This document shows, one piece after another, positions 55,529 to 64,000 of a stretch of 64,000 nt of DNA (the first letter of the stretch is position 1; each line of letters begins with the position of its first letter). Position numbers and translations under genes: made by a program. The stretch is taken from positions 1 through 64,000 of the forward strand of contig NZ_LOBC01000022.1 of the NCBI RefSeq assembly GCF_001583695.1. The letters run 5' to 3'. Below the pieces are notes generated by a model, which did no database searches, was not told where the DNA came from, and saw only the letters and a program-made list of their open reading frames with translations. The DNA comes from Bacillus wiedmannii. Lineage in GTDB: Bacteria > Bacillota > Bacilli > Bacillales > Bacillaceae_G.

Positions 55529-56594
55529 CGTTTCCTAACTGTCCTAAAAGCGACAAAATACCTTTGATTAGTGCTTCGATTAATTTAACTCCTGCTTCTA
55601 AAAGCTTCGGTAGGTTTTTAATTATTTCGCCAACGAGAGTTATGATTAACTTAACTGCCGCTACTATTAATTGTGGAATCACTTGAAAAATACCAGCGAT
55701 CAACGCTAGTAGAATGTTAACCCCTGCGCTTATAATCTGCGGTAAATTAGCGATAAGCGTCTCGACAATTTTAGCGATTAACGTTAAAGCTGCGTTAATT
55801 AACTGCGGTAATATCTGAACAATCCCATCTATCAACGCCATGAGTATCTTTACCCCTGCATCAATAATTGCGGGTAGATTCGCTAGAATTGTATCAGCAA
55901 CTTTCGTTATTAAATTGACTGCTAAATCAATTAGCTGAGGTAACATTTGTACGATACCGTCTATTAACGTAGTCAATATCGAAATACCTGCCGAAATGAT
56001 TGCCGGTAAATTCGCTGTAATCGCATCGATTAAAGTAGTAATAACCGTGATAATCGCAAGTACTATTAACGGAAGCGCTTGTGTAATACCTGTAATTAGC
56101 GTAGTCAATAAGTTAATACCTATCTCGATTAACTGAGGTAAGAACGATATCAATCCGTTGATAATCGTCTCGATAATCGTTACAGCTACGGGAATTAACG
56201 TAGGTATCATTTGCATGATTCCTTGGATTAGCGTAAGAATCAGCTGTAATCCCGTTTGGATAATCGTAGGTAGGACTTGTACAATTCCAGTGATTAGCGC
56301 CTGTAAAATTTGCATACCTACTTCAATTATCATAGGTAGATACGTAGCAATTGACTGTATAATCGTATTGATCACTTCAACCATCGCTTCTAGTATCGAA
56401 GGTGCCGCTTGGACCAATCCGTTTACTAGACTCATAATCATTTGCGAGCCAACTTCGATTAATTGCGGTAGTGTTCCCAATAGGAAAGCTGCTACTGAAT
56501 TAAAGACATTCGTAATTACATCTAAAATAACGCCTTTGTTAGTATCGAGATAGTTGGCAATTGGGGCTACATATTGATACTCAAATTCTTTCCA
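55470..56594 (-). pseudogene. phage tape-measure protein remnant with 22-residue repeats
   Basis: About 375 codons without start (a stop lies just upstream of 56594), containing hydrophobic repeats of about 22 residues, each ending LP (for example QLIDLAVNLITKVADTILAN, then LP). Its 3' end runs out of frame into the BppU gene. It is the C-terminal part of a tape-measure protein that lost both ends by deletion. Confidence 0.85.
55600..56470 (-). repeat. 66-bp coding repeats in tape-measure remnant
   Basis: About 13 copies of a 22-codon unit with consensus p-h-I-x-A-G-h-x-I-L-x-x-L-I-x-G-I-x-x-x-L-P (h hydrophobic), divergent at DNA level. Confidence 0.7.
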
Positions 56595-56672
56595 CTACAA
56601 ATAGAGATATTTATGAAACATTCACCACACTTATGTCGCTATTATCTTTACATGCAAATGCCCTTCTTAATA

Positions 56673-57470
56673 TTACTGCTTCTTATTATACTGTGCTTTC
56701 AAATCAATATATTCCTGTCTCGCATCCTGATTATTACCTTGGTGACTATCAAAAGATGTATGTATTTGTGATATATATTTTACTAAATTGCCCTCATCAT
56801 TTCTCTTCTTATAATTCACTACAATACTTACTTCCAATATCTGCTTTGAACCATTTTTAGAATCAATATGCAATGCGATTGATCCACCACCATATTCATC
56901 AAATTGTATTTTCAACTTATCATTAATGATACTCTGAAACTCTAATTCAGTTAGTTTGTATCCGACAGTACTAGGCTGATCAAACTTTTTTATATCACCT
57001 CCGGGCTTCATCTTTAGTTTCCTTATTCCTTTTAAACGATTTACAATTAAGTTCACATATGAAACATCCAGGTTTGAATCCGGACTTTGTACCTGTCCAT
57101 TTTGATACATAATATTGGTACTATAATTAACTTCTTCTTTATAATTTTTATTATCTACTTCCGAGGTAATTTCTTGTGTTGTATTTCCATATAAACTTTT
57201 ATCTTTTATATTATATACACCTGTCGAAGTTTGGTAGATTGTTTTACTATGCTCTCCATCTTCTTTTTGTTCATATGTACTATATATACCTCTTTGTTTC
57301 ACATACGCATATCCATCATCACTAGCGGACATAACCTTTTTCATGTCACCTTCATCCAATGCCTTAACAAATGGCTCATACTCTATCTTTTCTTCAAAAA
57401 AACTACATGCTTGTAGTAGGCTGATTGCTATTATGATAGGAATCATTTTAGAAACCTTTTTTGTGTTCAT
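56673..57470 (-). CDS. lipoprotein A of the tandem array
   Basis: A 265-residue lipoprotein: signal peptide MNTKKVSKMIPIIIAISLLQ with lipobox LLQAC, then IEYEPFVKALDEGDMKKVMS, DDGYAYVKQ, repeated DGEHSKTIYQTSTGVYNIKD, and a C-terminal part (VGYKLTELEFQSIINDKLKI). A paralogue lies at 63066-63884 and a third, broken one at 62871-62985. The N-terminal FVKALDEGD pattern recalls NTF2-like domains found in exported proteins; inference only. It is the last gene of an all-minus-strand array. Confidence 0.75.
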   Translation of the reverse strand: MNTKKVSKMIPIIIAISLLQACSFFEEKIEYEPFVKALDEGDMKKVMSASDDGYAYVKQRGIYSTYEQKEDGEHSKTIYQTSTGVYNIKDKSLYGNTTQEITSEVDNKNYKEEVNYSTNIMYQNGQVQSPDSNLDVSYVNLIVNRLKGIRKLKMKPGGDIKKFDQPSTVGYKLTELEFQSIINDKLKIQFDEYGGGSIALHIDSKNGSKQILEVSIVVNYKKRNDEGNLVKYISQIHTSFDSHQGNNQDARQEYIDLKAQYNKKQ

Positions 57471-57622
57471 TTCATCATCACACTACACTCTCTATATTTT
57501 CGATCAGATTATCTTCTAATCACTTTAATCACCTTACATAAGTAAATTTTCTTTTTGTAGTTCAAATACTCTCCTATAAATTATTACTTTTTCACCATCA
57601 AAACTTACAATACACACTTTCT

Positions 57623-58399
57623 TTATGCCTTACGTTTCGATTTACCTTTTTTATTTTTCTTTCGATATCTTGGAGTCTCTCTTTTATGTTGCTCCCATGA
57701 AATGTTAAATGACGGAAATTTAAACCTGCAATATGCTAATAGCTGAAATTCAGCTGCTCCGATTGCTATCGTATACATTAAAAAGGTCCCTACTACATAC
57801 ATAAATAAATCATCAAACCCATAATCGTTATGAAAATATAGCAAAATAAGAATAGTTACTGCGTATAGTGTAGCCCACTTCATCATCTTTCCTTTTGTTT
57901 TACTAAAGAAAGAAGCAGACCTCTCATCCATACTAAACGCACCTTCACTCGCTTGTTTAAACGTATCAATTGTTGTCACGATATGAAAAATCACTGCTCC
58001 TAAAAGCAATAAACCCGCATACAGTATTGTAATCCAGTCAATTGAATTATTAGCCATTTTAGTAACAGTCAACGCAGTAGGAGCTATTGTTGCCATTTGG
58101 AATGCATATAATAATACGACAAGGGTTTGTAGTTTTTGAAATTTAAATTGAGCTATCGGAAATGAATAAATAATGAAAAGAATTATTTGTAGGCTGTACA
58201 ATAACACTTCTAACTTAACAATTCCTATATTAAAGAGAAGCATACAGTAATCCCACCCAGCTGATAAAACAATAGAAAAAATAGTTATTGAACTAAATAG
58301 TATTCCTCCAAACATAAATCCTGTAGCACCTTCTGGACTTAAACGATCTTGACATGTCATCCGAAACTTATCTAAATCTTCTTCTTTTATATTCCACAT
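57623..58399 (-). CDS. array membrane protein copy 1
   Basis: A 258-residue protein. A conserved cytoplasmic head (MWNIKEEDLDKFRMTCQDRL), six helices (about 26-48, 58-80, 91-113, 121-142, 175-189, 197-218), a conserved loop HIVTTIDTFKQASEGAFSMD and a basic tail with class A end (KRETPRYRKKNKK). No domain recognised. C-terminal half almost identical to copy 2, so duplicated recently or converted. AGAAGGTGA-type site before the ATG as in the other copies. Confidence 0.75.
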   Translation of the reverse strand: MWNIKEEDLDKFRMTCQDRLSPEGATGFMFGGILFSSITIFSIVLSAGWDYCMLLFNIGIVKLEVLLYSLQIILFIIYSFPIAQFKFQKLQTLVVLLYAFQMATIAPTALTVTKMANNSIDWITILYAGLLLLGAVIFHIVTTIDTFKQASEGAFSMDERSASFFSKTKGKMMKWATLYAVTILILLYFHNDYGFDDLFMYVVGTFLMYTIAIGAAEFQLLAYCRFKFPSFNISWEQHKRETPRYRKKNKKGKSKRKA

Positions 58400-58461
58400 C
58401 CTGACTCTTCACCCTCTATACAGTTTAAATAATTTTCATTCACTTCAATTCTATTTCACTC

Positions 58462-58579
58462 TTATTTACTTTTCGATTGGGATTTTGTATTTTGCCTTCA
58501 AAATCTCCCACGCATTCTATCATTCTCTTCCCACGTTATATTAAATGGCGGACATTTAAATTTATTCTGCCATTTCCCT
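58462..58579 (-). pseudogene. C-terminal remnant of another array copy
   Basis: Directly upstream of copy 2's stop the minus strand reads KFKCPPFNITWEENDRMRGR, then F, a stop, then RQNTKSQSKSK and the stop at 58462. The tail is the class C type (NERMRGRIRKRNTKSKSK), like copies 5 and 6, not like neighbours 1 and 2. It is the leftover of a seventh copy. Confidence 0.8.
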
Positions 58580-59356
58580 TTATGCCTTACGTTTCGATTT
58601 ACTTTTTTTATTTTTCTTTTGATATCTTGGAGTTTCTCTTTTATGTTGCTCCCACGTTTTATTAAATGACGGAAATTTAAATCTGCAATACGCTAATAGC
58701 TGAAATTCAGCTGCACCTATGGCTATCGTATACATTAAAAAGGTCCCTACTACATACATACCTAAAGTATCAAATCCATAATCGTTATGAAAATATAGCA
58801 AAATGAGAATAGTTACTGCGTATAATGTAGCCCACTTCATCATCTTTCCTTTTGCTTTACTAAAAAAGGAAGCGGATCTTTCATCCATACTAAATGCACC
58901 TTCACTTGCCTGTTTAAACGTATCAATTGTTGTCAAAATATGAAAAATTACTGCTCCTAAAAATAATAATCCTGCATACAGTAATGTAATCTGATCAATT
59001 GAATTATTAGCCATTTTAGTACCAATCAAAACTACGAGTAATATTATTGCCATTTGAAATGCATTTAATAATACAACAATTGTTTGTAGCTTTTGAAATT
59101 TAAATTGAGCTTTTGGAAATAAATATAGAATGAAAAAAATTACTTGCAGAGCATATAACAACACTTCCAGCTTAACAATTCCTATATTAAGGAGAACCAT
59201 ACAGTAATCCCAATCACCTGATACAATAATAGAAAAAACGGCTATTGAACTATAAAGTATTCCTCCAAACATAAATCCTGTAGCTCCCTCAGGACTTAAA
59301 CGATCATTACATGTCATCCTAAACTTATCTAAATCTTCCTCTTCTATATTCCACAT
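58580..59356 (-). CDS. array membrane protein copy 2
   Basis: A 258-residue paralogue of copy 1 (same head, six helices, loop and class A tail). Differences concentrate in residues 30-130 (for example LLVVLIGTKMANNSIDQITL region), while 130-258 differ by a handful of positions. No domain recognised. Spacer upstream (59357-59418) belongs to the second spacer class. Confidence 0.75.
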   Translation of the reverse strand: MWNIEEEDLDKFRMTCNDRLSPEGATGFMFGGILYSSIAVFSIIVSGDWDYCMVLLNIGIVKLEVLLYALQVIFFILYLFPKAQFKFQKLQTIVVLLNAFQMAIILLVVLIGTKMANNSIDQITLLYAGLLFLGAVIFHILTTIDTFKQASEGAFSMDERSASFFSKAKGKMMKWATLYAVTILILLYFHNDYGFDTLGMYVVGTFLMYTIAIGAAEFQLLAYCRFKFPSFNKTWEQHKRETPRYQKKNKKSKSKRKA

Positions 59357-59418
59357 CTTGGCTCTTCACCTTCTATACGTTTCAATTATTTTTCGAACAC
59401 TAAAATTATATTAATATA

Positions 59419-60192
59419 TTATTTATTTTTCGTTTTGAATTTCTTATTTTGTTTTCGAATTCTTCCACACTTTCTCTCATTCTCTTCCCACGTCATATTA
59501 AATGACTTGAATTTAAATCTACAGTACACCAATAGTTGAAATTCTGCCGCTCCTATTGCTACTGCATACATTAAAATGCTCCCAACCACATACATTAGTA
59601 AAGCATCAAACCCATAGTCGTTACAAAAATAAATTAAAATCAGAAGGAGTGGTACGTATATCATTACTCCCTTCAGTACATTCATCTTTGTATTACTAAA
59701 AAATGATTTAGATCTCTCATCCATACTAAAAGCACCTTTACTCGCTTGTTTAAACGTATCAATTGTTGTCACAATATGAAAAATTACTGCTCCTAGAAAT
59801 AATAAACTTGCAAGCGTCAATGTAAAAACATCAATCGAATTATTAGCTATTTCAGAAACAATTAAAGCTGTGAGCCCAATCGTTCCTAATTGAAATGCGT
59901 ATAATAACACAACAATTGTTTGTAATTTTTGAAATTTATAACGAGCTTTTGGAAACGAATATAGTATTAAAAAAATGATTTGCACACTGTATAAAAACAG
60001 CTCAAACTTTACAATTCCCATTCCAACGAGAACCTTACAATACTCCCAACCACCTGATAAAACGATAGAAAATATAATTATTGAACTAAAGAGTATGCCC
60101 CCCATCATAAATCCTGTAGCTCCCTCAGGACTTAACCGTACTCTACATGTCATTCGAAACTCATCCAAATCTTCTTCTTTTATATTCCACAT
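59419..60192 (-). CDS. array membrane protein copy 3
   Basis: A 257-residue paralogue. Head MWNIKEEDLDEFRMTCRVRL, six helices, loop TTIDTFKQASKGAFSMDERS, and class B tail (NERKCGRIRKQNKKFKTKNK) shared with copy 4. The 61-nt spacer before it contains a TATACGTTTCAATTATTTTT segment found also before copy 2. Confidence 0.75.
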   Translation of the reverse strand: MWNIKEEDLDEFRMTCRVRLSPEGATGFMMGGILFSSIIIFSIVLSGGWEYCKVLVGMGIVKFELFLYSVQIIFLILYSFPKARYKFQKLQTIVVLLYAFQLGTIGLTALIVSEIANNSIDVFTLTLASLLFLGAVIFHIVTTIDTFKQASKGAFSMDERSKSFFSNTKMNVLKGVMIYVPLLLILIYFCNDYGFDALLMYVVGSILMYAVAIGAAEFQLLVYCRFKFKSFNMTWEENERKCGRIRKQNKKFKTKNK

Positions 60193-60253
60193 TCAGTTTT
60201 TCACCTTCTATACGTTTCAATTATTTTTCGAACACTAAAATTCTATTAATATA

Positions 60254-60995
60254 TTATTTATTTTTCGTTTTGGATTTCTTATTTTGTTTTCGAATTCTTC
60301 CACACTTTCTCTCATTCTCTTCCCACTTCATATTAAATGACTTGAATTTAAATCTGCAATACACTAAGAGCTGGAATTCTGCCGCTCCAATGGCTACTGC
60401 ATACATAACAACATTACACATAACATAACCAAACATTGTGTTTAATGAGTAATTATTATTTATATAAATCAAAACAAGAAGAATTAACACATAAATTACA
60501 GCACCTTGTATAACATGTCCCTTTGTTTTACTAAAAAACGAATCTGATTTGTCCCCACTACTAAATGCACCTTCGCTTACTTGTTTAAATGTATCAACTG
60601 TTGTCACAATATGAACAATAATTCCACCTAATACTAATAGACCTACATAAACACGTGTATTGAGATCAATTGAATGCTCAATCATCCCAGAAAGAACAAA
60701 TAACGTGCATCCGATAGTTCCAAGTTGAAATGCATATAATAATATAACGAGCTTTTGGGAATAAATATAGAATCAAAAACATTACTTGCAAACCATATAA
60801 CACTAATTCAATCCTAACAATTACCTTATCAAACAAGGTAGTATAATAATCCATTCCTCCCACAAAAATAATAACCATAAATAATGAAGTATAAAATATC
60901 GTTCCAAGCATAAATCTCGTCGCACCTTCAGGACTTAAACAATCTTGACATGTCATTCGAAACTTGCCTAAATCTTCTTCTTTTATATTCCACAC
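60254..60995 (-). pseudogene. array membrane protein copy 4, broken by a 29-bp deletion
   Basis: The N-terminal part (60678-60995) encodes the head MWNIKEEDLGKFRMTCQDCL and two helices up to FPKARY; then the frame breaks. The C-terminal part (60254-60685) continues with VDTFKQVSEGAFSSGDKSDS and a class B tail. Copy 5 is 771 bp and this copy 742 bp, so 29 bp are missing. The loss lies between two near copies of GC(A/T)CGTT, consistent with slippage. Confidence 0.88.
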
Positions 60996-61057
60996 CCTAA
61001 CTTTTCACCTTCTATACAGTTTAAATAATTTTCATTCACTTCAATTCTATTTCACTC

Positions 61058-61828
61058 TTATTTACTTTTCGATTTGGATTTTGTATTTCGCTTTCGAATT
61101 CTCCCACGCATTCTCTCATTCTCTTCCCACGTCATATTAAATGACTTGAATTTGAATCTACAGTACACCAATAGTTGAAATTCTGCTGCTCCAATGGCTA
61201 CTGTATACAGTAAAACAATACCTACCGCATAAAGAACTAAAACATCAATTCCATAACCATTATGAAAATATATCAAAATAAACAGGATTAGCGCATATAT
61301 TGTAGCCCACTTCATCACATCTCCTTTTCTTTTACTAAAAAATGAGATGGATCTTTCATCCTTACTAAACGCACCTTCACTCGCTTGTTTAAATGTATCA
61401 ATTGTTGTCACAATATGAACGATAACTGCTCCTATAAATAATAACCCTACACAAATTAAAGTCATTCGATCAATTGAATAATCAGATATTCCAGGAAGAA
61501 CTAACGCTGTAAATGTTATTGTACCTAATTGAAATGCATATAATAATACAACGAGCGTTTGTAACTTTTGAAATTTATAACGTGCTTTTGGAAATGAATA
61601 TAGAATTAAAAAGATGAATTGTAAGCTATATAAAACAATTTCAGTTTTAACAATTGTTTTATCAAAATAAGTATGATAATAATCCAATCCCCCCATAAAA
61701 ATAAAAAACATAAATACTGAAGTATAAACTATCCCTCCAATAAAGAAAACCATAGCACCCTCAGGACTTAAACGATCATTACATGTCATCCTAAACTTAT
61801 ATAAATCTTCTTCTTTTATATCCCACAT
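61058..61828 (-). CDS. array membrane protein copy 5
   Basis: A 256-residue paralogue with head MWDIKEEDLYKFRMTCNDRL, six helices, loop TTIDTFKQASEGAFSKDERS and class C tail (NERMRGRIRKRNTKSKSKSK). It serves as the intact reference for the deletion in copy 4. Confidence 0.75.
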   Translation of the reverse strand: MWDIKEEDLYKFRMTCNDRLSPEGAMVFFIGGIVYTSVFMFFIFMGGLDYYHTYFDKTIVKTEIVLYSLQFIFLILYSFPKARYKFQKLQTLVVLLYAFQLGTITFTALVLPGISDYSIDRMTLICVGLLFIGAVIVHIVTTIDTFKQASEGAFSKDERSISFFSKRKGDVMKWATIYALILFILIYFHNGYGIDVLVLYAVGIVLLYTVAIGAAEFQLLVYCRFKFKSFNMTWEENERMRGRIRKRNTKSKSKSK

Positions 61829-61890
61829 CCTGGCTCTTCACCTTCTATACAGTTTAAATAATTTTCATTCACTTCAATTCTATTTCCCTC

Positions 61891-62652
61891 TTATTTACTT
61901 TTCGATTTGGATTTTGTATTTCGCTTTCGAATTCTCCCACGCATTCTCTCATTCTCTTCCCATGACATATTAAATGACTTGAATTTAAATCTACAGTACG
62001 CCAATAATTGGAATTCTGCCGCTCCGATTGCAACCGCATACATTAAAACAGTTCCTACTCCATACATAACAAAAAAATCAATTGAATAATCATTTTGAAA
62101 ATACATCAGAAGAAGTAGTATTGATATATATATTATAGCCCCCTTTATCACAGCTCCTTTTGTCTTACTAAAAAACGAGGTGGATCTTTCATCACTACTA
62201 AATGCACCTTCACTTGCTTGTTTAAATGTATCTAGCGTTGCTGCAATATGAATAATAACTGCTCCTACAACTAGTAGCCCGGTATACATCCTACCAATTG
62301 AATTATCAGCCATTTCAGAAACAATCGAAACTACAAATAATATCGTTCCAAGTTGAAACGCATATAGTAATACGATTAGCGTTTGTAACTTTTGAAATGT
62401 AAAACATGCTTTCGGAAATAGATATATAATTAAAAATATAATTTGAATACTAAATAACACAATTTCAGTTTTAACAATTGTTCTATCAAAAAAATTGTTG
62501 TAGTAATTCAAATCACCTACAAAAATAATAAACATAAATATTGAAATATAAAATATTGTTCCAAGCATAAAACCCGTAGCACCTTCAGGACTTAAACGTC
62601 CTTGACATGTTATTCGAAATTTATCTAAATCTTCTTCTTTTATATTCCACAC
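61891..62652 (-). CDS. array membrane protein copy 6
   Basis: A 253-residue paralogue with head MWNIKEEDLDKFRITCQGRL; helix 4 region slightly shorter (IGRMYTGLLVVGAVIIHIAA); loop ATLDTFKQASEGAFSSDERS and class C tail. First membrane copy of the array in the direction of transcription. Confidence 0.75.
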   Translation of the reverse strand: MWNIKEEDLDKFRITCQGRLSPEGATGFMLGTIFYISIFMFIIFVGDLNYYNNFFDRTIVKTEIVLFSIQIIFLIIYLFPKACFTFQKLQTLIVLLYAFQLGTILFVVSIVSEMADNSIGRMYTGLLVVGAVIIHIAATLDTFKQASEGAFSSDERSTSFFSKTKGAVIKGAIIYISILLLLMYFQNDYSIDFFVMYGVGTVLMYAVAIGAAEFQLLAYCRFKFKSFNMSWEENERMRGRIRKRNTKSKSKSK

Positions 62653-63065
62653 CTTGACATTTCACCTTCTATACAGTTTAAATAATTTTCATCCACTAAA
62701 ATTCTATTCCATTCTTAATATTTTTAAGTACATAAATTTTTGTACAACTAAATTCAGATAATCTTTTAGGTATATCATTACCACATTAATTACCATAATC
62801 ATATACTCAGAATGCTTTTTGATAGTTCAAATAGTATCCTTTCTCCTCAAAAGTTCCAAATATTCTTCTTTCAATTAAGTATAACCGTCTTCTTGTCACC
62901 TTCATCCAATGCCTTTATTAGACTCTCATACTCTATTTTGATTTACCAAAACTATACGCGCTCAGTAAAACATAACTGTTATCACAATAACTATTTTTTA
63001 CTACCCCTTTACTCATATCCTCACAACATTTATCGTTCTCAAAATTCAATCAAAATATATTATTT
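62653..63065. other. spacer with degenerate third lipoprotein copy
   Basis: No intact gene. It holds the upstream spacer of copy 6, sequence resembling the flank of lipoprotein A (TTTTTGATAGTTCAAATAG near 62816), and the broken lipoprotein piece at 62871-62985. Confidence 0.6.
62871..62985 (-). pseudogene. remnant of a third array lipoprotein
   Basis: The minus strand encodes a broken signal region (LLSAYSFGKSK with the lipobox Cys replaced) and, after a 1-base frame loss, IEYESLIKALDEGDKKTVIL followed by N and a stop. It aligns with the start of both intact lipoproteins. Confidence 0.7.
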
Positions 63066-63884
63066 TTAATTTATATACTCTTTTTCATAATTTACATATT
63101 CTTTTTTGGCACTTTGATTATTATCTTCTCTGGTATGATAATATGTTGAAATTTCTTGATTGCGTTTTATAAGCTTATCTTCTTTTCTTTCTTCATAATT
63201 TACCGATATTGTTATTTGTATTATTCTCATTTGATTTTCTTTTGTATCATTAGGCGTATTAAATTCAATCATCAATATTGCAGAATCAAATTTATCATAT
63301 TTTAAATTTAACTTGTCATTTATTATGCTTTTAAACTGTAATTCAGTTAAATTATAGCTTATTATGCTCGGTTCACTACATCTTTTTGTATCTTCACTCG
63401 GTTTCAATTTACTAAGTTCATTTAATCCTCTAAACATTATTTTTACATATGAAACATCTATGCCTTGATTCTGGGCTATTGAACGAGATTTTTCATTTTT
63501 CAAATTTGTACTATAGACAGTTTCTTTTTTGTAATTTTGATTACTACCAACGTTTTTATCATTTTTTATATCAGTAGCAATCTTTTGAGTTGTTTTCCCA
63601 TATAAGTCGTCTTCTTTCACATTATATACTCCATGGGTTGTTTGATATATTATCCTGCTATGTTCACCATCTTCTTTTTCTTCATAAGTACCTTCGCTAG
63701 TCTCTTCTTTCACATAAGCATACCCATCATCACTTGCAGACATTACCGTCTTCATATCACCTTCATCCAACGCCTTTACTAATCTCTCATACTCTATCTT
63801 CATCTCCCCAAAACCACATCCACTTAATAAACTTGCTACTATTGACAGAACTATCATCATCTTAGCTTTCTTCTTTAACTTCAT
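63066..63884 (-). CDS. lipoprotein B of the tandem array
   Basis: A 272-residue lipoprotein: signal peptide MKLKKKAKMMIVLSIVASLL with lipobox LLSGC, IEYERLVKALDEGDMKTVMS, DDGYAYVKEETSEGTYEEKE, GVYNVKEDDLYGKTTQK, and SYNLTELQFKSIINDKLNL in the C-terminal part. Paralogue of the protein at 56673. First gene of the array in this window; its promoter should lie at 63885-64000 or beyond. Confidence 0.75.
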   Translation of the reverse strand: MKLKKKAKMMIVLSIVASLLSGCGFGEMKIEYERLVKALDEGDMKTVMSASDDGYAYVKEETSEGTYEEKEDGEHSRIIYQTTHGVYNVKEDDLYGKTTQKIATDIKNDKNVGSNQNYKKETVYSTNLKNEKSRSIAQNQGIDVSYVKIMFRGLNELSKLKPSEDTKRCSEPSIISYNLTELQFKSIINDKLNLKYDKFDSAILMIEFNTPNDTKENQMRIIQITISVNYEERKEDKLIKRNQEISTYYHTREDNNQSAKKEYVNYEKEYIN

Positions 63885-64000
63885 ACTGACACCCCGTTGA
63901 TTTCTCTAGGCATTTTTAAATTCATTATGTTCCTTTTTGGAAAGTAATACATTTCACCTTTACTTATTGGTATTTATTTACTCATACAGATTATATTGAA

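Noticed and set aside
57623-62652. Repeated spacers considered as CRISPR-like array
   Set aside because: Repeat units are whole genes of about 770 bp with 61-nt conserved spacers; there are no short repeats with unique spacers.

Overview
The window is low-GC Firmicute chromosome and almost certainly comes from a member of the Bacillus cereus group. The evidence is a Bacillus-type Fnr with C-terminal cysteines next to narGHJI, nirBD with siroheme genes, spore proteins (SpoVS, GerW/YtfJ, surface-type proteins), strong AGGAGG ribosome binding sites and a Bacillus phage-type GH25 endolysin. No rRNA, tRNA or CRISPR array was seen.

Layout. 1-8470: accessory and spore-related genes: unrecognised gene debris, a YxiF-like ORF, spoVS, a Cys/Ser-rich surface protein, a secreted lipase-like hydrolase, an Excalibur-domain repeat protein and the Ric/ScdA Fe-S repair protein. 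Degenerate IS3-type and IS6-type elements flank a Gly/His-rich small protein. 8583-14066: nirBD (nitrite to ammonia) followed by a CobA-HemD fusion, sirB and sirC, which make the siroheme that NirB needs. 14290-16711: an AEC permease with an amidohydrolase, and a PspC protein. 16983-29908: the nitrate respiration block: narK, moaD, moaE, moeA, moeB and moaA (minus strand), fnr (plus), then narI, narJ, narH and narG (minus). 30100-31270: likely toxin debris and two immunity-like ORFs. 31661-36062: a MoxR / DUF58 / transglutaminase operon. 36146-51400: housekeeping and hypothetical genes, including bsaA, an ECF sigma/anti-sigma pair, a YfmL-like helicase and fhs. 50740-52250: a truncated GNAT gene and a frameshifted SLH gene. 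52391-56594: a deleted prophage remnant that keeps endolysin, holin, baseplate and tape-measure pieces.

How the genes work together. Four transcription units (ric, nirBD, moaA-narK, narGHJI) each have a TGTGA-N6-TCACA-like Fnr box, and in every case the box centre is exactly 29.5 bp upstream of the first base of a -10 element. This is class II Fnr geometry and links nitrate uptake, molybdenum cofactor synthesis, nitrate and nitrite reduction and nitrosative-damage repair to one oxygen sensor encoded in the cluster.

The best candidate for an undescribed system is 56673-63884. Six tandem paralogous six-helix membrane protein genes (one broken by a 29-bp deletion) plus the tail of a seventh lie between two paralogous lipoprotein genes, with traces of a third lipoprotein copy. 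All are on the minus strand, the spacers are themselves repeated, and I recognise no domain in the membrane protein family.
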